Source of the DNA: Emticicia oligotrophica DSM 17448
GTDB lineage: Bacteria > Bacteroidota > Bacteroidia > Cytophagales > Spirosomataceae
Assembly: GCF_000263195.1 (NCBI RefSeq)
Contig: NC_018748.1
Location: 4,216,001 to 4,280,000 of the forward strand
Reading direction: 5' to 3'
DNA length: 64,000 bases
A program made the position numbers and the translations under genes. Shown here one piece after another: positions 17,329-26,423 of the stretch. The notes under the pieces are model-generated. The model did no database searches and was not told the origin of the DNA. It saw nothing but the letters and a program-made list of their open reading frames with translations. Within the stretch, counting starts at the first letter, position 1. Every line of letters starts with the position of its first letter.

Positions 17329-19475
17329 GTGAAGAAATAGAGGCTCTTAAACGTAAAATCGAACGTGAAAAAAAAGCTCGACAGCAGGCCGAAAGTTTGT
17401 TGGAAGCTAAAGCTATGGAATTATTCCAAGCAAATGAAGATTTAAAAAGGTTGAATGAATCACTAGAAAGAAGAGTAACAGAGCAAACTGAACAGCTTAG
17501 ATACAGTGAAGAGAAATATCGAGGTATTATTGAAAACATGAACTTAGGGCTCATTGAGGTAGATAATAATGATATTATTATGAAAGCATATAGGCGTTTC
17601 TGTGAACTTACTGGATATGAAGAGGCTGAGTTGGTTGGCAAAAAAGCTGCTGATATTCTTTTACCCGATGATGAATTTAAAAGAATTATAGATGAGCAAA
17701 ACTCAAATCGATTAGATGGAGATACTGGCGTATATGAAGTGCCCTTAAGGAAGAAAGATGGGGAAATTATTTGGGTAATTATTAGTGGAGCTCCAATTAT
17801 TGAAAGTAGTGGTAAAGTAACAGGTTCGGTGGGTATTCACTTAGATATTACTGAACGAAAAAAAACACAAGAAGCATTAGAAGAAGCTCGCCAAATTGCT
17901 GAAGAGGCTAGGAGAGCTGAAAAACGTTTTTTGGCTAATATGAGCCATGAAATAAGAACACCTATCAATGCTATTATTGGAATGACTCATCTATTATATG
18001 ATACGAATCCTAATAAAAAGCAAACTGAATATTTAAGTGCGATAAATTATTCTGCAGATTTATTATTGAATTTGGTTTCTGATGTATTAGATATTTCGAA
18101 AATTGAAGCAGGCGAAATGAAGCTTTCTGAGCAAATTTTTAGCCTTAAAGATTTGATTAATAGTACATTACAAACTTTCAGGCTTAGATTGCAAGGTAAG
18201 GATGTTAAATTGGTGTTTGATTTTGATGAAGAAATTGAAAATGATGTTATTGGAGATTCTACATTTTTAACTCAAATCTTGATGAACCTTTTGAGTAATG
18301 CAGTGAAGTTTACTGAAAAAGGTGAAATCGGAGTACAAGTATCGTTGTTATGTAGGTTAGGTGATTTCCTAATGACTGAAGTAAAAGTTTTTGATACAGG
18401 AATTGGAATTAGTCCACAAAATATTGACAAAATATTTGATAGCTTTAAACAAGCTGACCAAGATGTTAAAGTAAAATATGGGGGAACTGGACTTGGTTTA
18501 GCAATTGTAAAGCAGCTAGTTAACCTACATGGGGGGGAGATAAATGTTGAGAGTACATTAAATGAAGGAACTGCTTTCATATTTACTCTGCCATTAAAAG
18601 ATAGTAAACAACAATCTAAGAAGCTGCATGCTTTGAATGAAGATATTTCTGAAGAATGGAAGAATTATCATGTGCTTGTCGTTGAAGATAATCTGCTAAA
18701 TCAAAAATATGTGGAGGGTTTACTTTTGAAATGGAAAATGTCTTATAAAATTACAAGCAATGGTTTACTTGCCGTTGAGGCTGTAAAAAAAGAGGATTTT
18801 GATATTATTTTAATGGATATACGGATGCCCGAAATGAATGGGTATGAGGCAACAAAGGTAATTAGAAGTATGGAGGGAAATGCTAATCAAAATATACCTA
18901 TCGTTGCTCTGACTGCCTCAGCAATGAGTGATGAAATAGGATTTGCTTATGAAATTGGTATGAATTCATACCTAACAAAGCCATTTACACCTGACCAATT
19001 ACGTGATGTTTTGAAGCAAAAACTTACTTTGAACCCTCATAAAAAACTTGAAATTAAAGAAAAAAATATAGTGAGTTCTGTGGAAGAAAAGAAAGATTTA
19101 GCGATTGTCAATGAGGTTAATCTTGAAGAAGCCTTGCAGCCAGATTATCTAGCAAAGGTGTATGGAAATGACCGCGGTTATGCAGCAGATATGTTTAATC
19201 TATTTTTAAAGACAGTCCCTAATCAGTTTTTTCAGTTGAGACCTCTAATTGATGAACAGAAAATAGTTGAAATCGGTAAATTAGCACATCAGCTAAAGCC
19301 TTCATTTACAATGGTTGGATTACCTGAAATAACGCTAGACCTTCAGAATTTAGAAAAAAAAGCAAAGAATAATGAAGATATAGATGAGATTTTATCCCTT
19401 TTCAATGAAATTGAAGAAAAATTCAATCAGAAACTACCTTTGGTAGAACAAGAATTAGTTGAATTAAGGAAATAA
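17325..19475 (+). CDS. H-NOX-associated PAS hybrid histidine kinase with receiver and HPt
   Basis: Cytoplasmic hybrid kinase of 716 residues and probable output partner of the H-NOX protein encoded 4 bp upstream. Domains: N-terminal coiled coil 1-58, PAS about 60-178, second coiled coil, HisKA with His208 (MSHEIRTPINA), HATPase_c about 305-425 (DTGIGIS, GGTGLGLA), receiver 448-565 with Asp498 (LMDIRMPEMNG), and C-terminal HPt with His655 (LAHQLK). There is no transmembrane segment, consistent with sensing through the soluble haem protein. The HPt should pass phosphate to a response regulator elsewhere; none is encoded nearby. The domain order matches the kinase at the left edge. Confidence 0.94.
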   Translation: MSEEIEALKRKIEREKKARQQAESLLEAKAMELFQANEDLKRLNESLERRVTEQTEQLRYSEEKYRGIIENMNLGLIEVDNNDIIMKAYRRFCELTGYEEAELVGKKAADILLPDDEFKRIIDEQNSNRLDGDTGVYEVPLRKKDGEIIWVIISGAPIIESSGKVTGSVGIHLDITERKKTQEALEEARQIAEEARRAEKRFLANMSHEIRTPINAIIGMTHLLYDTNPNKKQTEYLSAINYSADLLLNLVSDVLDISKIEAGEMKLSEQIFSLKDLINSTLQTFRLRLQGKDVKLVFDFDEEIENDVIGDSTFLTQILMNLLSNAVKFTEKGEIGVQVSLLCRLGDFLMTEVKVFDTGIGISPQNIDKIFDSFKQADQDVKVKYGGTGLGLAIVKQLVNLHGGEINVESTLNEGTAFIFTLPLKDSKQQSKKLHALNEDISEEWKNYHVLVVEDNLLNQKYVEGLLLKWKMSYKITSNGLLAVEAVKKEDFDIILMDIRMPEMNGYEATKVIRSMEGNANQNIPIVALTASAMSDEIGFAYEIGMNSYLTKPFTPDQLRDVLKQKLTLNPHKKLEIKEKNIVSSVEEKKDLAIVNEVNLEEALQPDYLAKVYGNDRGYAADMFNLFLKTVPNQFFQLRPLIDEQKIVEIGKLAHQLKPSFTMVGLPEITLDLQNLEKKAKNNEDIDEILSLFNEIEEKFNQKLPLVEQELVELRK

Positions 19476-19622
19476 ATACCTAGTTTATGTTCCTTTTAAC
19501 TGTCAAATACTGTTGTTGAAATACTGCTTTTATAAATAATATTTACTAATCAAATAATAAGCCTAATTTATTGACTTTTTTGTGCAAAAAATTGGCATCA
19601 ATAATTTACCAAGTATTTCATA

Positions 19623-20537
19623 TTATTTAAAACCTGTGCTTGAAATATGTTTAATTATTGAAGGTAAGATCTCTGTTAGTGCATCTTTTGGTAATTCATG
19701 GCCCATTCCTTCAACCATCATCAGATTTGATTTTGGAATTAGCGGTGCGTAAATTTGTGCATGTTTGGGATGTACTAAAGGGTCGGCAGTTCCATGTATG
19801 ATAAGTGTTGGTGATTTTATTTTGTGTAATTTGTTTAATCTAGACCCAGATGCAACTATTGCACAAAATTGTTGATACCTTGCTCTAGGGTTTTGTCCTT
19901 TTCTGACCTCGATACTTTCTGTGAAAACTTCTCTAAAATAGGCTTCATCAAAAGGAAAGCGTGTTCCTCTTAAAAGCCGATAGGTAGCTACATAACTACC
20001 GACAGTTATTTTATGATTTGAATACTTGTTCTTAAAATAAAATCGCTTTATCAGGAATGGTAATAGTTTAACTATAATTTTAAGTCGATATTTATCAAAT
20101 ACTTTAGGATTTAGAGTGTATCCTGATGACATAATGGAAGTAAGTGATAAAACCTTTTCTGGAAAATCAATCGCAATGTGTTGGGCTATCATTCCACCCA
20201 TTGAAACGCCAATAATATGTGCCTTATTGATTTGCAGGAAGTTAAGTAATTCCATGCTATCTTTAGCCATGTCTTCTAAAGTGTATGGATTACTACGATG
20301 CCATTTATCATTCATCCAAGTAGATAGACCAATATCTCTATTATCAAACCTAATAACATAATATCCTGCATCAACCAAAGGCTTAATAAAAGATTCTCCA
20401 TAAATTACACATTGAGCATCAAGCCCCATAATAAGTAATAATGCTGGATTAGATTTATTTCCAAAGGTCTCAAAATATATTTCAATACCATTCACAGGTG
20501 CTTTACCAGATTCTTCAATTTTCAGCATTTTAATCAT
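19623..20537 (-). CDS. Alpha/beta hydrolase
   Basis: Alpha/beta-hydrolase-fold enzyme of 304 residues without a signal peptide. The nucleophile elbow is GVSMGG, the acid is in IIHGTADPLVHP, and the catalytic His is in VEGMGHELP. The oxyanion segment is LLLIMGLDAQCV. It overlaps the upstream crotonase gene by 4 bp (ATGA), so it may act on a related acyl-CoA or ester. The substrate is not assignable. Confidence 0.88.
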   Translation of the reverse strand: MIKMLKIEESGKAPVNGIEIYFETFGNKSNPALLLIMGLDAQCVIYGESFIKPLVDAGYYVIRFDNRDIGLSTWMNDKWHRSNPYTLEDMAKDSMELLNFLQINKAHIIGVSMGGMIAQHIAIDFPEKVLSLTSIMSSGYTLNPKVFDKYRLKIIVKLLPFLIKRFYFKNKYSNHKITVGSYVATYRLLRGTRFPFDEAYFREVFTESIEVRKGQNPRARYQQFCAIVASGSRLNKLHKIKSPTLIIHGTADPLVHPKHAQIYAPLIPKSNLMMVEGMGHELPKDALTEILPSIIKHISSTGFK

Positions 20538-21292
20538 TTATTTTTCTCAAAACCTCTTAAAAAATCAGTTCTATCAGTAATTTCAGTCATAAATTCGCTT
20601 TCAATTTTTAATCCATCAACGAGTGTTGTTGACATACCTTCATTGTATAAATGTTTAAGTGCCGCAATTGTTTGAGCAGAATTTTGTATGATTTCTTGAG
20701 CCAATTTAATACCAGCTTGGTCTAATTCTTCAGTTGGGACAGCTTTATTTACCAAACCTAATTGCTCTGCTTCTTTACCAGTAATTGCTTTACAAGTAAA
20801 CGACATTTCTTTAGCTTTGAGTGTTCCAACAAGTCGTGGTAATCTTTGTGACATTCCCCATTTGGGTAAAATTCCCCATTTTGCGTGTGTGTCACCAATT
20901 TTGGCATCTTCAGCGGCAATAATTAAGTCAAAAAACATCATTAATTCAGTTGCTCCGGTATAACAATGACCATGTACAAGGGCAATTGTTGGCTGTGGAA
21001 TGCTTTGTAAAAGATGAGCAATTTCGTTACCAGTATTTAAAATATCAACAGCTGTAAATTGTCCACCGACTAAAGATTCATTCATGGCTTTTAGGTCAAC
21101 TCCTGCGGAAAATGCTCTTCCTGAACCTTTAACAATTAATACTCTACAATTTTTATCTTCTGCTACTGCCTGAATGGCTATTTTTAGTTCTTGAATGAGT
21201 TGTGGAGTAAGGGCATTAAGTGAGGCTGGTCTATTGAGATAAATCCAAGTGATTGCTTCTTGTTTTTCAATTATTATATTTTCGTAATTCAT
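20534..21292 (-). CDS. Enoyl-CoA hydratase/isomerase family protein (crotonase fold)
   Basis: Crotonase-superfamily protein of 252 residues. Oxyanion-hole motifs are visible as AFSAGVDLKAM and GHCYTGATELMM. In the catalytic loop the sequence is KIGDTHAKWGILPKWG, so the second catalytic Glu of classical enoyl-CoA hydratases is replaced (Thr-His) while the Glu after GAT is kept; subfamilies with DTH here exist but their chemistry is less certain. It probably acts on an acyl-CoA. First gene of a two-gene unit with an alpha/beta hydrolase. A -7-like TATTTTTG lies at 21314-21321 on the minus strand. Confidence 0.85.
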   Translation of the reverse strand: MNYENIIIEKQEAITWIYLNRPASLNALTPQLIQELKIAIQAVAEDKNCRVLIVKGSGRAFSAGVDLKAMNESLVGGQFTAVDILNTGNEIAHLLQSIPQPTIALVHGHCYTGATELMMFFDLIIAAEDAKIGDTHAKWGILPKWGMSQRLPRLVGTLKAKEMSFTCKAITGKEAEQLGLVNKAVPTEELDQAGIKLAQEIIQNSAQTIAALKHLYNEGMSTTLVDGLKIESEFMTEITDRTDFLRGFEKNK

Positions 21293-21387
21293 GTGTTAGG
21301 TATTAATGTATAACAAAAATAAGTAAATCTACTTGTTGACCTAGAATTTTACATACGTTTTTGAAAAATTTCTCTCTATATAATAAT

Positions 21388-21405
21388 TAACTAAAAATTT
21401 AGTTA
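21388..21405. repeat. Small palindrome between divergent genes
   Basis: TAACTAAA / TTTAGTTA, 8-bp arms with an AA spacer, in the 143-bp region between the crotonase gene (minus) and the LRR gene (plus). It has the form of a dimeric-regulator site, but nothing identifies the regulator. Confidence 0.35.
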
Positions 21406-21435
21406 TATGTTTACAACCTAAATTTGGTCAAACAC

Positions 21436-22875
21436 ATGAGAAAACTATTTTTACTTTTTATTGTTGTTTTTAACAGCGTTGTTGCTCAAAATAAGAAAAT
21501 TTATGGTTCGGAAGAATTTGAAAGAGTGATAATGCCACCAAGAGTACAACAGCATGAATACTTAAATTTAAGTACTATTTCTTTAGATAGTAAACAAAAC
21601 AATTTAATGGTATTTGATTTAGAAGCGAAAAAATTTGCAAATGATTTCTTTAAAATAGGACTAGGCTTAGGGGTAAATATAGCTGAGTTAAACCAAAATG
21701 TTTTTTTACCAGTTACACTTTTTATTAATGAAAAAGGAGAAATCGACTATTTGGTTTATGGCTTCTTAAATCGGGGAGTTATTAATAACCGAAGAATGTT
21801 GTTCGATTCCTTGAATTCGACCAATGAGAAATATTTTTTTCAGATTGCCGAAAAGTTTCTAAATCAAACGAAAGTTTCAAAATTAGCCAAACAACTTTCT
21901 TCAAAATTTCAACTTTCTTTTACAATTCAACTTGGAAAAGATTTGAATCGTAAACCAAGTAAAACTTTTATTTCAACAATAAGTCAAGCAGAATTGTGTG
22001 ATAGGCCTGACACTGTCAAAACATTAATGTTGAATAGACTTTCATTAAATGAATTTCCTCAAGTAGTATTTCGATTTAAAAATCTTGAAAAATTAGATTT
22101 ATCGAATAATTATATCGTAAAAGTGCCGAAGGCAATTTGGTCTTTTAAGAAGCTTAGGTTCTTGAGTTTGAGCGGAAATTATGTTGATTATCAAAGTTTT
22201 AAATTTAAAAGAAATAGTCACCTAAAAGATTTGAACTTACAATTTACAGGTTTAGATAAAATACCAAAAGGCTTAAAAAAGAATAAAAAACTAGAAATAT
22301 TGTTTATTGGAAACAATGATTTCATTACGTTTCGGAATAAAGATTTCAAGCATTTTAAAAATCTTAAATCGCTGAATTTGTATAATGTAAGAGCAAAGGC
22401 ATTGCCAAGTTCAATTAAAAATTTAGTTAATCTTACGGAGTTAGACCTATATCATAACCAACTTCAGTTTTTGCCTAAAGAACTTGGTGAATTAAAAAAC
22501 TTAAAAACTTTGGCTATTGCCTATAATCAATTGTGGAATTTGCCTGATGAAATTTCTTCTTTATCTAATTTACAGTTTTTATACGCTCATCATAATAAGA
22601 TAAACTCGTTGCCATATTTGCCAAATTTACAGCTGTTAGACCTTGGTTATAATCTTTTTAAAGTTTTCCCTGAACAAATTTATCAATTACAAGCTTTAGA
22701 AGAATTAGATATTTCGTATAATGCTATTAATGAAATACCCATGAATTTAATAAAACTAGATAAACTTCAAAAAGCTTTTTTGAGGGGAAATCCCTTCAAC
22801 AAGGGAAGTGTAGTGAGCGAGGAATATAATAAATTTGTGAATATTTTGGAAAATAGAGATGTACTTGTACGATAG
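21436..22875 (+). CDS. Secreted leucine-rich-repeat protein
   Basis: Exported protein of 479 residues; the ATG at 21436 gives a clean signal peptide (MRKLFLLFIVVFNSVVAQ), whereas the TTG at 21424 adds four residues. The N-terminal ~170 residues resemble the TonB-C/energy-transducer-like surface domain often preceding repeats (VNIAELNQNVFLPVTLFINEKGEID), which I cannot name firmly. From about 195 to 460 there are some ten leucine-rich repeats of the LxxLxxLxLxxNxLxxLP type. Such proteins usually mediate protein contacts in the periplasm or at the surface. The downstream MerR gene starts 50 bp later on the same strand. Confidence 0.87.
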   Translation: MRKLFLLFIVVFNSVVAQNKKIYGSEEFERVIMPPRVQQHEYLNLSTISLDSKQNNLMVFDLEAKKFANDFFKIGLGLGVNIAELNQNVFLPVTLFINEKGEIDYLVYGFLNRGVINNRRMLFDSLNSTNEKYFFQIAEKFLNQTKVSKLAKQLSSKFQLSFTIQLGKDLNRKPSKTFISTISQAELCDRPDTVKTLMLNRLSLNEFPQVVFRFKNLEKLDLSNNYIVKVPKAIWSFKKLRFLSLSGNYVDYQSFKFKRNSHLKDLNLQFTGLDKIPKGLKKNKKLEILFIGNNDFITFRNKDFKHFKNLKSLNLYNVRAKALPSSIKNLVNLTELDLYHNQLQFLPKELGELKNLKTLAIAYNQLWNLPDEISSLSNLQFLYAHHNKINSLPYLPNLQLLDLGYNLFKVFPEQIYQLQALEELDISYNAINEIPMNLIKLDKLQKAFLRGNPFNKGSVVSEEYNKFVNILENRDVLVR

Positions 22876-22895
22876 CATTTTATCAAAAAAAGGCA

Positions 22896-22903
22896 TAAAT
22901 TTG
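22896..22903 (+). promoter_or_regulatory. Candidate -7 element for the MerR gene
   Basis: TAAATTTG matches TAnnTTTG, 22 bp before the MerR ATG. No TTTG lies at the usual -33 spacing. Confidence 0.35.
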
Positions 22904-22925
22904 ATTATTAATTCAATTAAAGCCA

Positions 22926-23237
22926 ATGGTTAGACTTTATTATTCGACTTCTGAAGTTGCGGAAATTTTAGATGTAAATGTTTCATTAATAAGATTTTAT
23001 GAAAAAAAGTTTAATTTAAAATTCAAACGAAACGGTAAAGAAAGACAAATTACGGAGCATGATATAGAAAAACTTCGTGAGATAATAAATACTGCTGGAA
23101 AAGGAAGTTTAACTTTAAAAGGGGTGAAGCAAAAACTAAGTAATAAATCAGATGAGAATAAAAATAAAAATGCCCTAGTTAATAAGTTATTAACGATTAG
23201 GGCATTTTTAAAGGAAACTCTCGATGAAATTAATTAG
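22926..23237 (+). CDS. Short MerR-family transcriptional regulator
   Basis: DNA-binding protein of 103 residues. The N-terminal winged helix-turn-helix is clear: YYSTSEVAEILDVNVSLIRFYEKKFNLKFKRNGKERQITEHDIEKL. In place of the usual R-Y-Y-x2-xGLL there is IRFYEKKFNL, as in the many Bacteroidota MerR proteins related to ribosome or cell-wall regulators. No effector-binding domain is present; the last 30 residues form a helix. The final 28 codons contain, on the opposite strand, the terminator of the convergent FadL-like gene, and the two stops overlap by 4 bp. Confidence 0.85.
   Translation: MVRLYYSTSEVAEILDVNVSLIRFYEKKFNLKFKRNGKERQITEHDIEKLREIINTAGKGSLTLKGVKQKLSNKSDENKNKNALVNKLLTIRAFLKETLDEIN
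23166..23209 (-). terminator. Terminator of the FadL-like gene, inside the MerR coding sequence
   Basis: Arms AAAAATGCCCTA / TAGGGCATTTTT are perfect over 12 bp. An inner stem GTTAATAA / TTATTAAC continues them, with a 3-nt bulge and a 1-nt loop. On the minus strand the hairpin is followed by TTTTTATTTTT, 25 bp after the FadL-like stop. It occupies codons 81-95 of the convergent MerR gene. Confidence 0.75.
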
Positions 23238-24775
23238 AAGAATGTTCCTACCGAGATTACAAAACTTTTATGATTATTGGTGATGTTTGCCGAAGCATAA
23301 TTGGCAGTATTAGCTAATTCGTAAGGCGTATATGCACTTGTAAATTGATTCAATACTCCAGCAACATCTACAAAGAATTTAGCTGAACGGTAGCCAACTC
23401 CACCCGTAAAAACCATCTGCGAACGATCAAGATTATCAATTTTCTTTGTATAAGGGTCTGGCATGTACTTCGCCCCTAATCTTAATCTAATATTTTCAAT
23501 TCTATATTCTCCACCTACTTTAATATTTACTGCATCTTTATAAGTATTTTTTATCTTAGTGTTTTGTGCGGCGGCGGTAGAATAGCCTGTTACATAACCA
23601 TTATTATCGTAATTGGCGTATTTAATACCCATATTTGAGTACCCTACATATTCAGCATCAGCAGTGATGAAGCCTTTCTTGCTTGGTAGGAAAAACGTTA
23701 CACCACCACTAGCTTTGAGTGGAGTAGTAATTTTATAAGAAAATTCGTTTTCACGAGTACGAACTTCAGTATAATCTGGCTTAAAGAATGTTGTTGTAAT
23801 TCTGATATTAGAATTATAAACCTCATTGATTGTTAACCAAGTTGGAGAAGTTACATTGACTCCAAGGTTAATATTGTCTGCAACTTTTACGATTGCACCA
23901 AGCCCAACGTTCATTCCACCACCTCTAGACGTAAGGTTTTCATTATAATCAAAACCATTAAAAACCGTACCTTTAGGGAATTGCTCGTTATGATTATTCA
24001 AATTTTCATAATTCATTCTTACAAAGCCCAAAGAAAAACCTAAGTAAACTTTGTCATCAAAATTGGCTCCGTAGGCCATATTCCACTGACTTTGATTGCC
24101 AGTACTTGTGTTATTACCAATTTGATTTACTGGCAGACTCTTTTCTGCTTGTAAATATTTAGTGTCATTTCCAGCAACGGGGTCAATCATATAAGACCAG
24201 TAATACATACCTTCTGGATAATCAGCGGTTGCGGTATTAGCATCAAACTCTTTATCCAAATCTTTAGCACTCACATTCAATGAATTTACTTTTTCTGTGA
24301 AGTAATTACCCATTGAACTTTTGTTATTTTGGCCAACATAGTTAAAGCTTGATAGTAAGTTGACTTGTTTTGAGTAAGTAATGGCGAAAGCTGAACGTTT
24401 TTTTCTTGAACCATTTCCAGAGTTACTTAAAATCAAGCCTAATTGTCCGATATTTGCATTTGAAGTACTTGATTTACTTGTCGAGCCTATATACTGAGAT
24501 GAAGTGTTTAGCGAATTAAAAATCGGTGTAATACTTAGTTCAGAACGATTGTAGAAACCTAAACCCGCTGGGTTAGAGAAGGCATTACTTGCATCTGCCC
24601 CCAATGCTGCATAACTACCTCCCATACCTTGCATACGAGCAGAGCCTGTCACTTTACTTTGTGTATATCTGAAGGCATCTTCTCCATAAAAATGGCCTCC
24701 TAAGCTCAATTGGGCTTGAACTTTGATTCCTCCCATAATCAAAGCTGTGGCTAGAAAAAAGCGTGTAATTTTCAT
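23234..24775 (-). CDS. Outer-membrane FadL/OmpP1-like transport protein
   Basis: Predicted outer-membrane beta-barrel of 513 residues with signal peptide MKITRFFLATALIMGGIKVQA. The segment GSARMQGMGGSYAALGADASNAFSNPAGLGFYNRSELSI is the N-terminal hatch signature of Bacteroidota FadL-like proteins, followed by alternating beta strands and a terminal FVISVGTFF. The family transports hydrophobic molecules such as fatty acids, though the substrate here is unknown. It ends in a 4-bp overlap with the convergent MerR gene. Confidence 0.85.
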   Translation of the reverse strand: MKITRFFLATALIMGGIKVQAQLSLGGHFYGEDAFRYTQSKVTGSARMQGMGGSYAALGADASNAFSNPAGLGFYNRSELSITPIFNSLNTSSQYIGSTSKSSTSNANIGQLGLILSNSGNGSRKKRSAFAITYSKQVNLLSSFNYVGQNNKSSMGNYFTEKVNSLNVSAKDLDKEFDANTATADYPEGMYYWSYMIDPVAGNDTKYLQAEKSLPVNQIGNNTSTGNQSQWNMAYGANFDDKVYLGFSLGFVRMNYENLNNHNEQFPKGTVFNGFDYNENLTSRGGGMNVGLGAIVKVADNINLGVNVTSPTWLTINEVYNSNIRITTTFFKPDYTEVRTRENEFSYKITTPLKASGGVTFFLPSKKGFITADAEYVGYSNMGIKYANYDNNGYVTGYSTAAAQNTKIKNTYKDAVNIKVGGEYRIENIRLRLGAKYMPDPYTKKIDNLDRSQMVFTGGVGYRSAKFFVDVAGVLNQFTSAYTPYELANTANYASANITNNHKSFVISVGTFF

Positions 24776-24866
24776 TTGTTAGTACTGTAATATTGAAGAA
24801 AAATAACCCAGATTCTTGAATCTTTAGTACAATTGCTTCATAAAGAAAAGGTAGTTTTATTAATAG

Positions 24867-24902
24867 AAAACCTCGCCAAACGCTATGATTCAGCGAGGTT
24901 TT
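24867..24902 (-). terminator. Terminator of the repeat-rich lipoprotein gene
   Basis: A perfect 10-bp stem AAAACCTCGC / GCGAGGTTTT with a 16-nt loop, followed on the minus strand by a T-rich tail. It lies 57 bp after the lipoprotein stop. Confidence 0.7.
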
Positions 24903-24958
24903 CGAATGATTCATGAATTAGCTCAATGGATGAGTTAGAACAAACAAATACCGAAAGA

Positions 24959-26233
24959 TTATCTTGGACCACGGCTACTACCGCCGCCGCCACCTCCGCC
25001 GCCGCTGCTTGAGCTTCCGCCACCACTGCTTCCACTCCAGCCTGAAGATGAACCACGTGAAAAACTTCCAGAGTTTGAATTAGACCAAGATGAGTTTGAA
25101 TTCGAGTTAGAATTTGAACTACCTCTTGAATAATTGCCACTACCACTTGACCAATTATCTGATGAGCGACTGCTAGACGATGGACGAGAGTAATTATATC
25201 CTCCATTTGAGTTACCACTAGAATAACTACCTTCTGTACCGCCGTTACGTCGTGGACGGTAATAAGTGTCGTTTGAATTGCTACTGCTGCCGTCATAACT
25301 TCTTGATGCACCACGGGTATACTCGCGGCTTGCTGAACTACCATTCCAATCTCCATTTCTCGACGGGCGAGCATATCCAGAGTTATCGTAGGCACCACGT
25401 GCATTCGCTGAGCGTCCTGATGAGGCATTCGCACCACCAGTGTTTACAGCCGCATTAGTAAATCCTCGGTTATAATTTGATGAGCCACTGCCACCGTCAC
25501 GAGGTCCGTAAGTACGACGATTTGTAGATGCTCCATTCACTCCCGAAGTAACATTGTTATAATAATTATTTACGAAGACGTTATTTCCATATCCGTAAGC
25601 AAAGCGGTCATAATAGCCGTATGAGTACGGACTGTACCAAGAATTAAAACCCCATGGACTGTTGAATGAGTTGTATCCCCAAGGATTATAGAAAGAATTA
25701 TAACCCCAAGGGCTATAGAAAGAATTATATCCGTAGCTGTTCCAGAATGGGTCATAGAAACTATTGAAACCTCCTAAGCCAAAACCTAGACCTAGATTCC
25801 AGCTACTTCTACCCCAAAGATTATAACCAAATGGGCTATTGTAACCATACATGCTATATGGACTAGACCAACCTACTGGTTGGCTCCAAGCGTAGTCATT
25901 CCAGCCTGATTGATAACCATTAGCGAAACCTGAAGCATAACCTGTACTACCATTGTTATTACGATATACTTTACGAGAATTTACATAGTTTTCATCATAG
26001 TATTCATCAGTCCCAGTGCCTGTATTTTGTTGTGGCTCTTCGGGTTGATAGCGTTGGTTTTCTAGATACTCAGGAGTTTGCTTAGGGGTATATGCTACTA
26101 CAGGAGCATCTTTCGATGAGCCATAAGTATCATCATATTCACCTTTGGTAGTAAGTTGCTTAGTTGAAGTACATCCCCATGTACTCAAAAGCACAGCTAC
26201 CGACAAATATTTTATTGATTTTAAAGCATCCAT
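24959..26233 (-). CDS. Repeat-rich low-complexity lipoprotein of unknown function
   Basis: Probable lipoprotein of 424 residues: signal segment ending in STWGC (Cys21; the -3 residue Thr is atypical for a lipobox). The mature part is low complexity in three zones: an acidic/Gln zone (30-85), a Tyr/Gly/Trp/Asn-rich zone with four tandem 9-residue units of YNSFYSPWG type (169-204), and a Ser/Gly/Asn/Arg-rich zone ending in a poly-Gly tract and SSRGPR. Such composition suggests an extended surface or matrix protein. I do not recognise a domain. It is transcribed divergently from proS, and overlapping promoters can be proposed in the 421-bp gap. Confidence 0.78.
   Translation of the reverse strand: MDALKSIKYLSVAVLLSTWGCTSTKQLTTKGEYDDTYGSSKDAPVVAYTPKQTPEYLENQRYQPEEPQQNTGTGTDEYYDENYVNSRKVYRNNNGSTGYASGFANGYQSGWNDYAWSQPVGWSSPYSMYGYNSPFGYNLWGRSSWNLGLGFGLGGFNSFYDPFWNSYGYNSFYSPWGYNSFYNPWGYNSFNSPWGFNSWYSPYSYGYYDRFAYGYGNNVFVNNYYNNVTSGVNGASTNRRTYGPRDGGSGSSNYNRGFTNAAVNTGGANASSGRSANARGAYDNSGYARPSRNGDWNGSSASREYTRGASRSYDGSSSNSNDTYYRPRRNGGTEGSYSSGNSNGGYNYSRPSSSSRSSDNWSSGSGNYSRGSSNSNSNSNSSWSNSNSGSFSRGSSSGWSGSSGGGSSSSGGGGGGGGSSRGPR
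25622..25729 (-). repeat. Four tandem 27-bp coding repeats
   Basis: Four consecutive 27-bp units inside the low-complexity lipoprotein gene encode YNSFYSPWG, YNSFYNPWG, YNSFNSPWG and the diverged FNSWYSPYS. Copy number in such arrays can change by slippage. Confidence 0.85.
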
Positions 26234-26423
26234 TGTATTAATGATTTAATGTGGTTTACTCTGTAAGTCGATATTATTTTTCAAAATCGTTGCTTATATA
26301 TGTGAATGATGCAATAGGCTTATAAAAGGTTGTATAAAAAAAATATTTTTTCCATTTTTTTTTAAAAACTAACTGTTCAATCATCATTTAAACAAACAAT
26401 TATTGAATACTAACATTATTTTA

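Noticed and set aside
21419-21426. TAAATTTG as a promoter for the LRR gene
   Set aside because: It would place the transcription start at or beyond the ATG at 21436, leaving no leader, and no -33 box is present.
24883-25437. 184-codon open frame on the minus strand, Val/Ile/Ala-rich
   Set aside because: It is an alternative frame of the low-complexity lipoprotein gene; the residue composition mirrors the repeat codons and there is no domain or signal.
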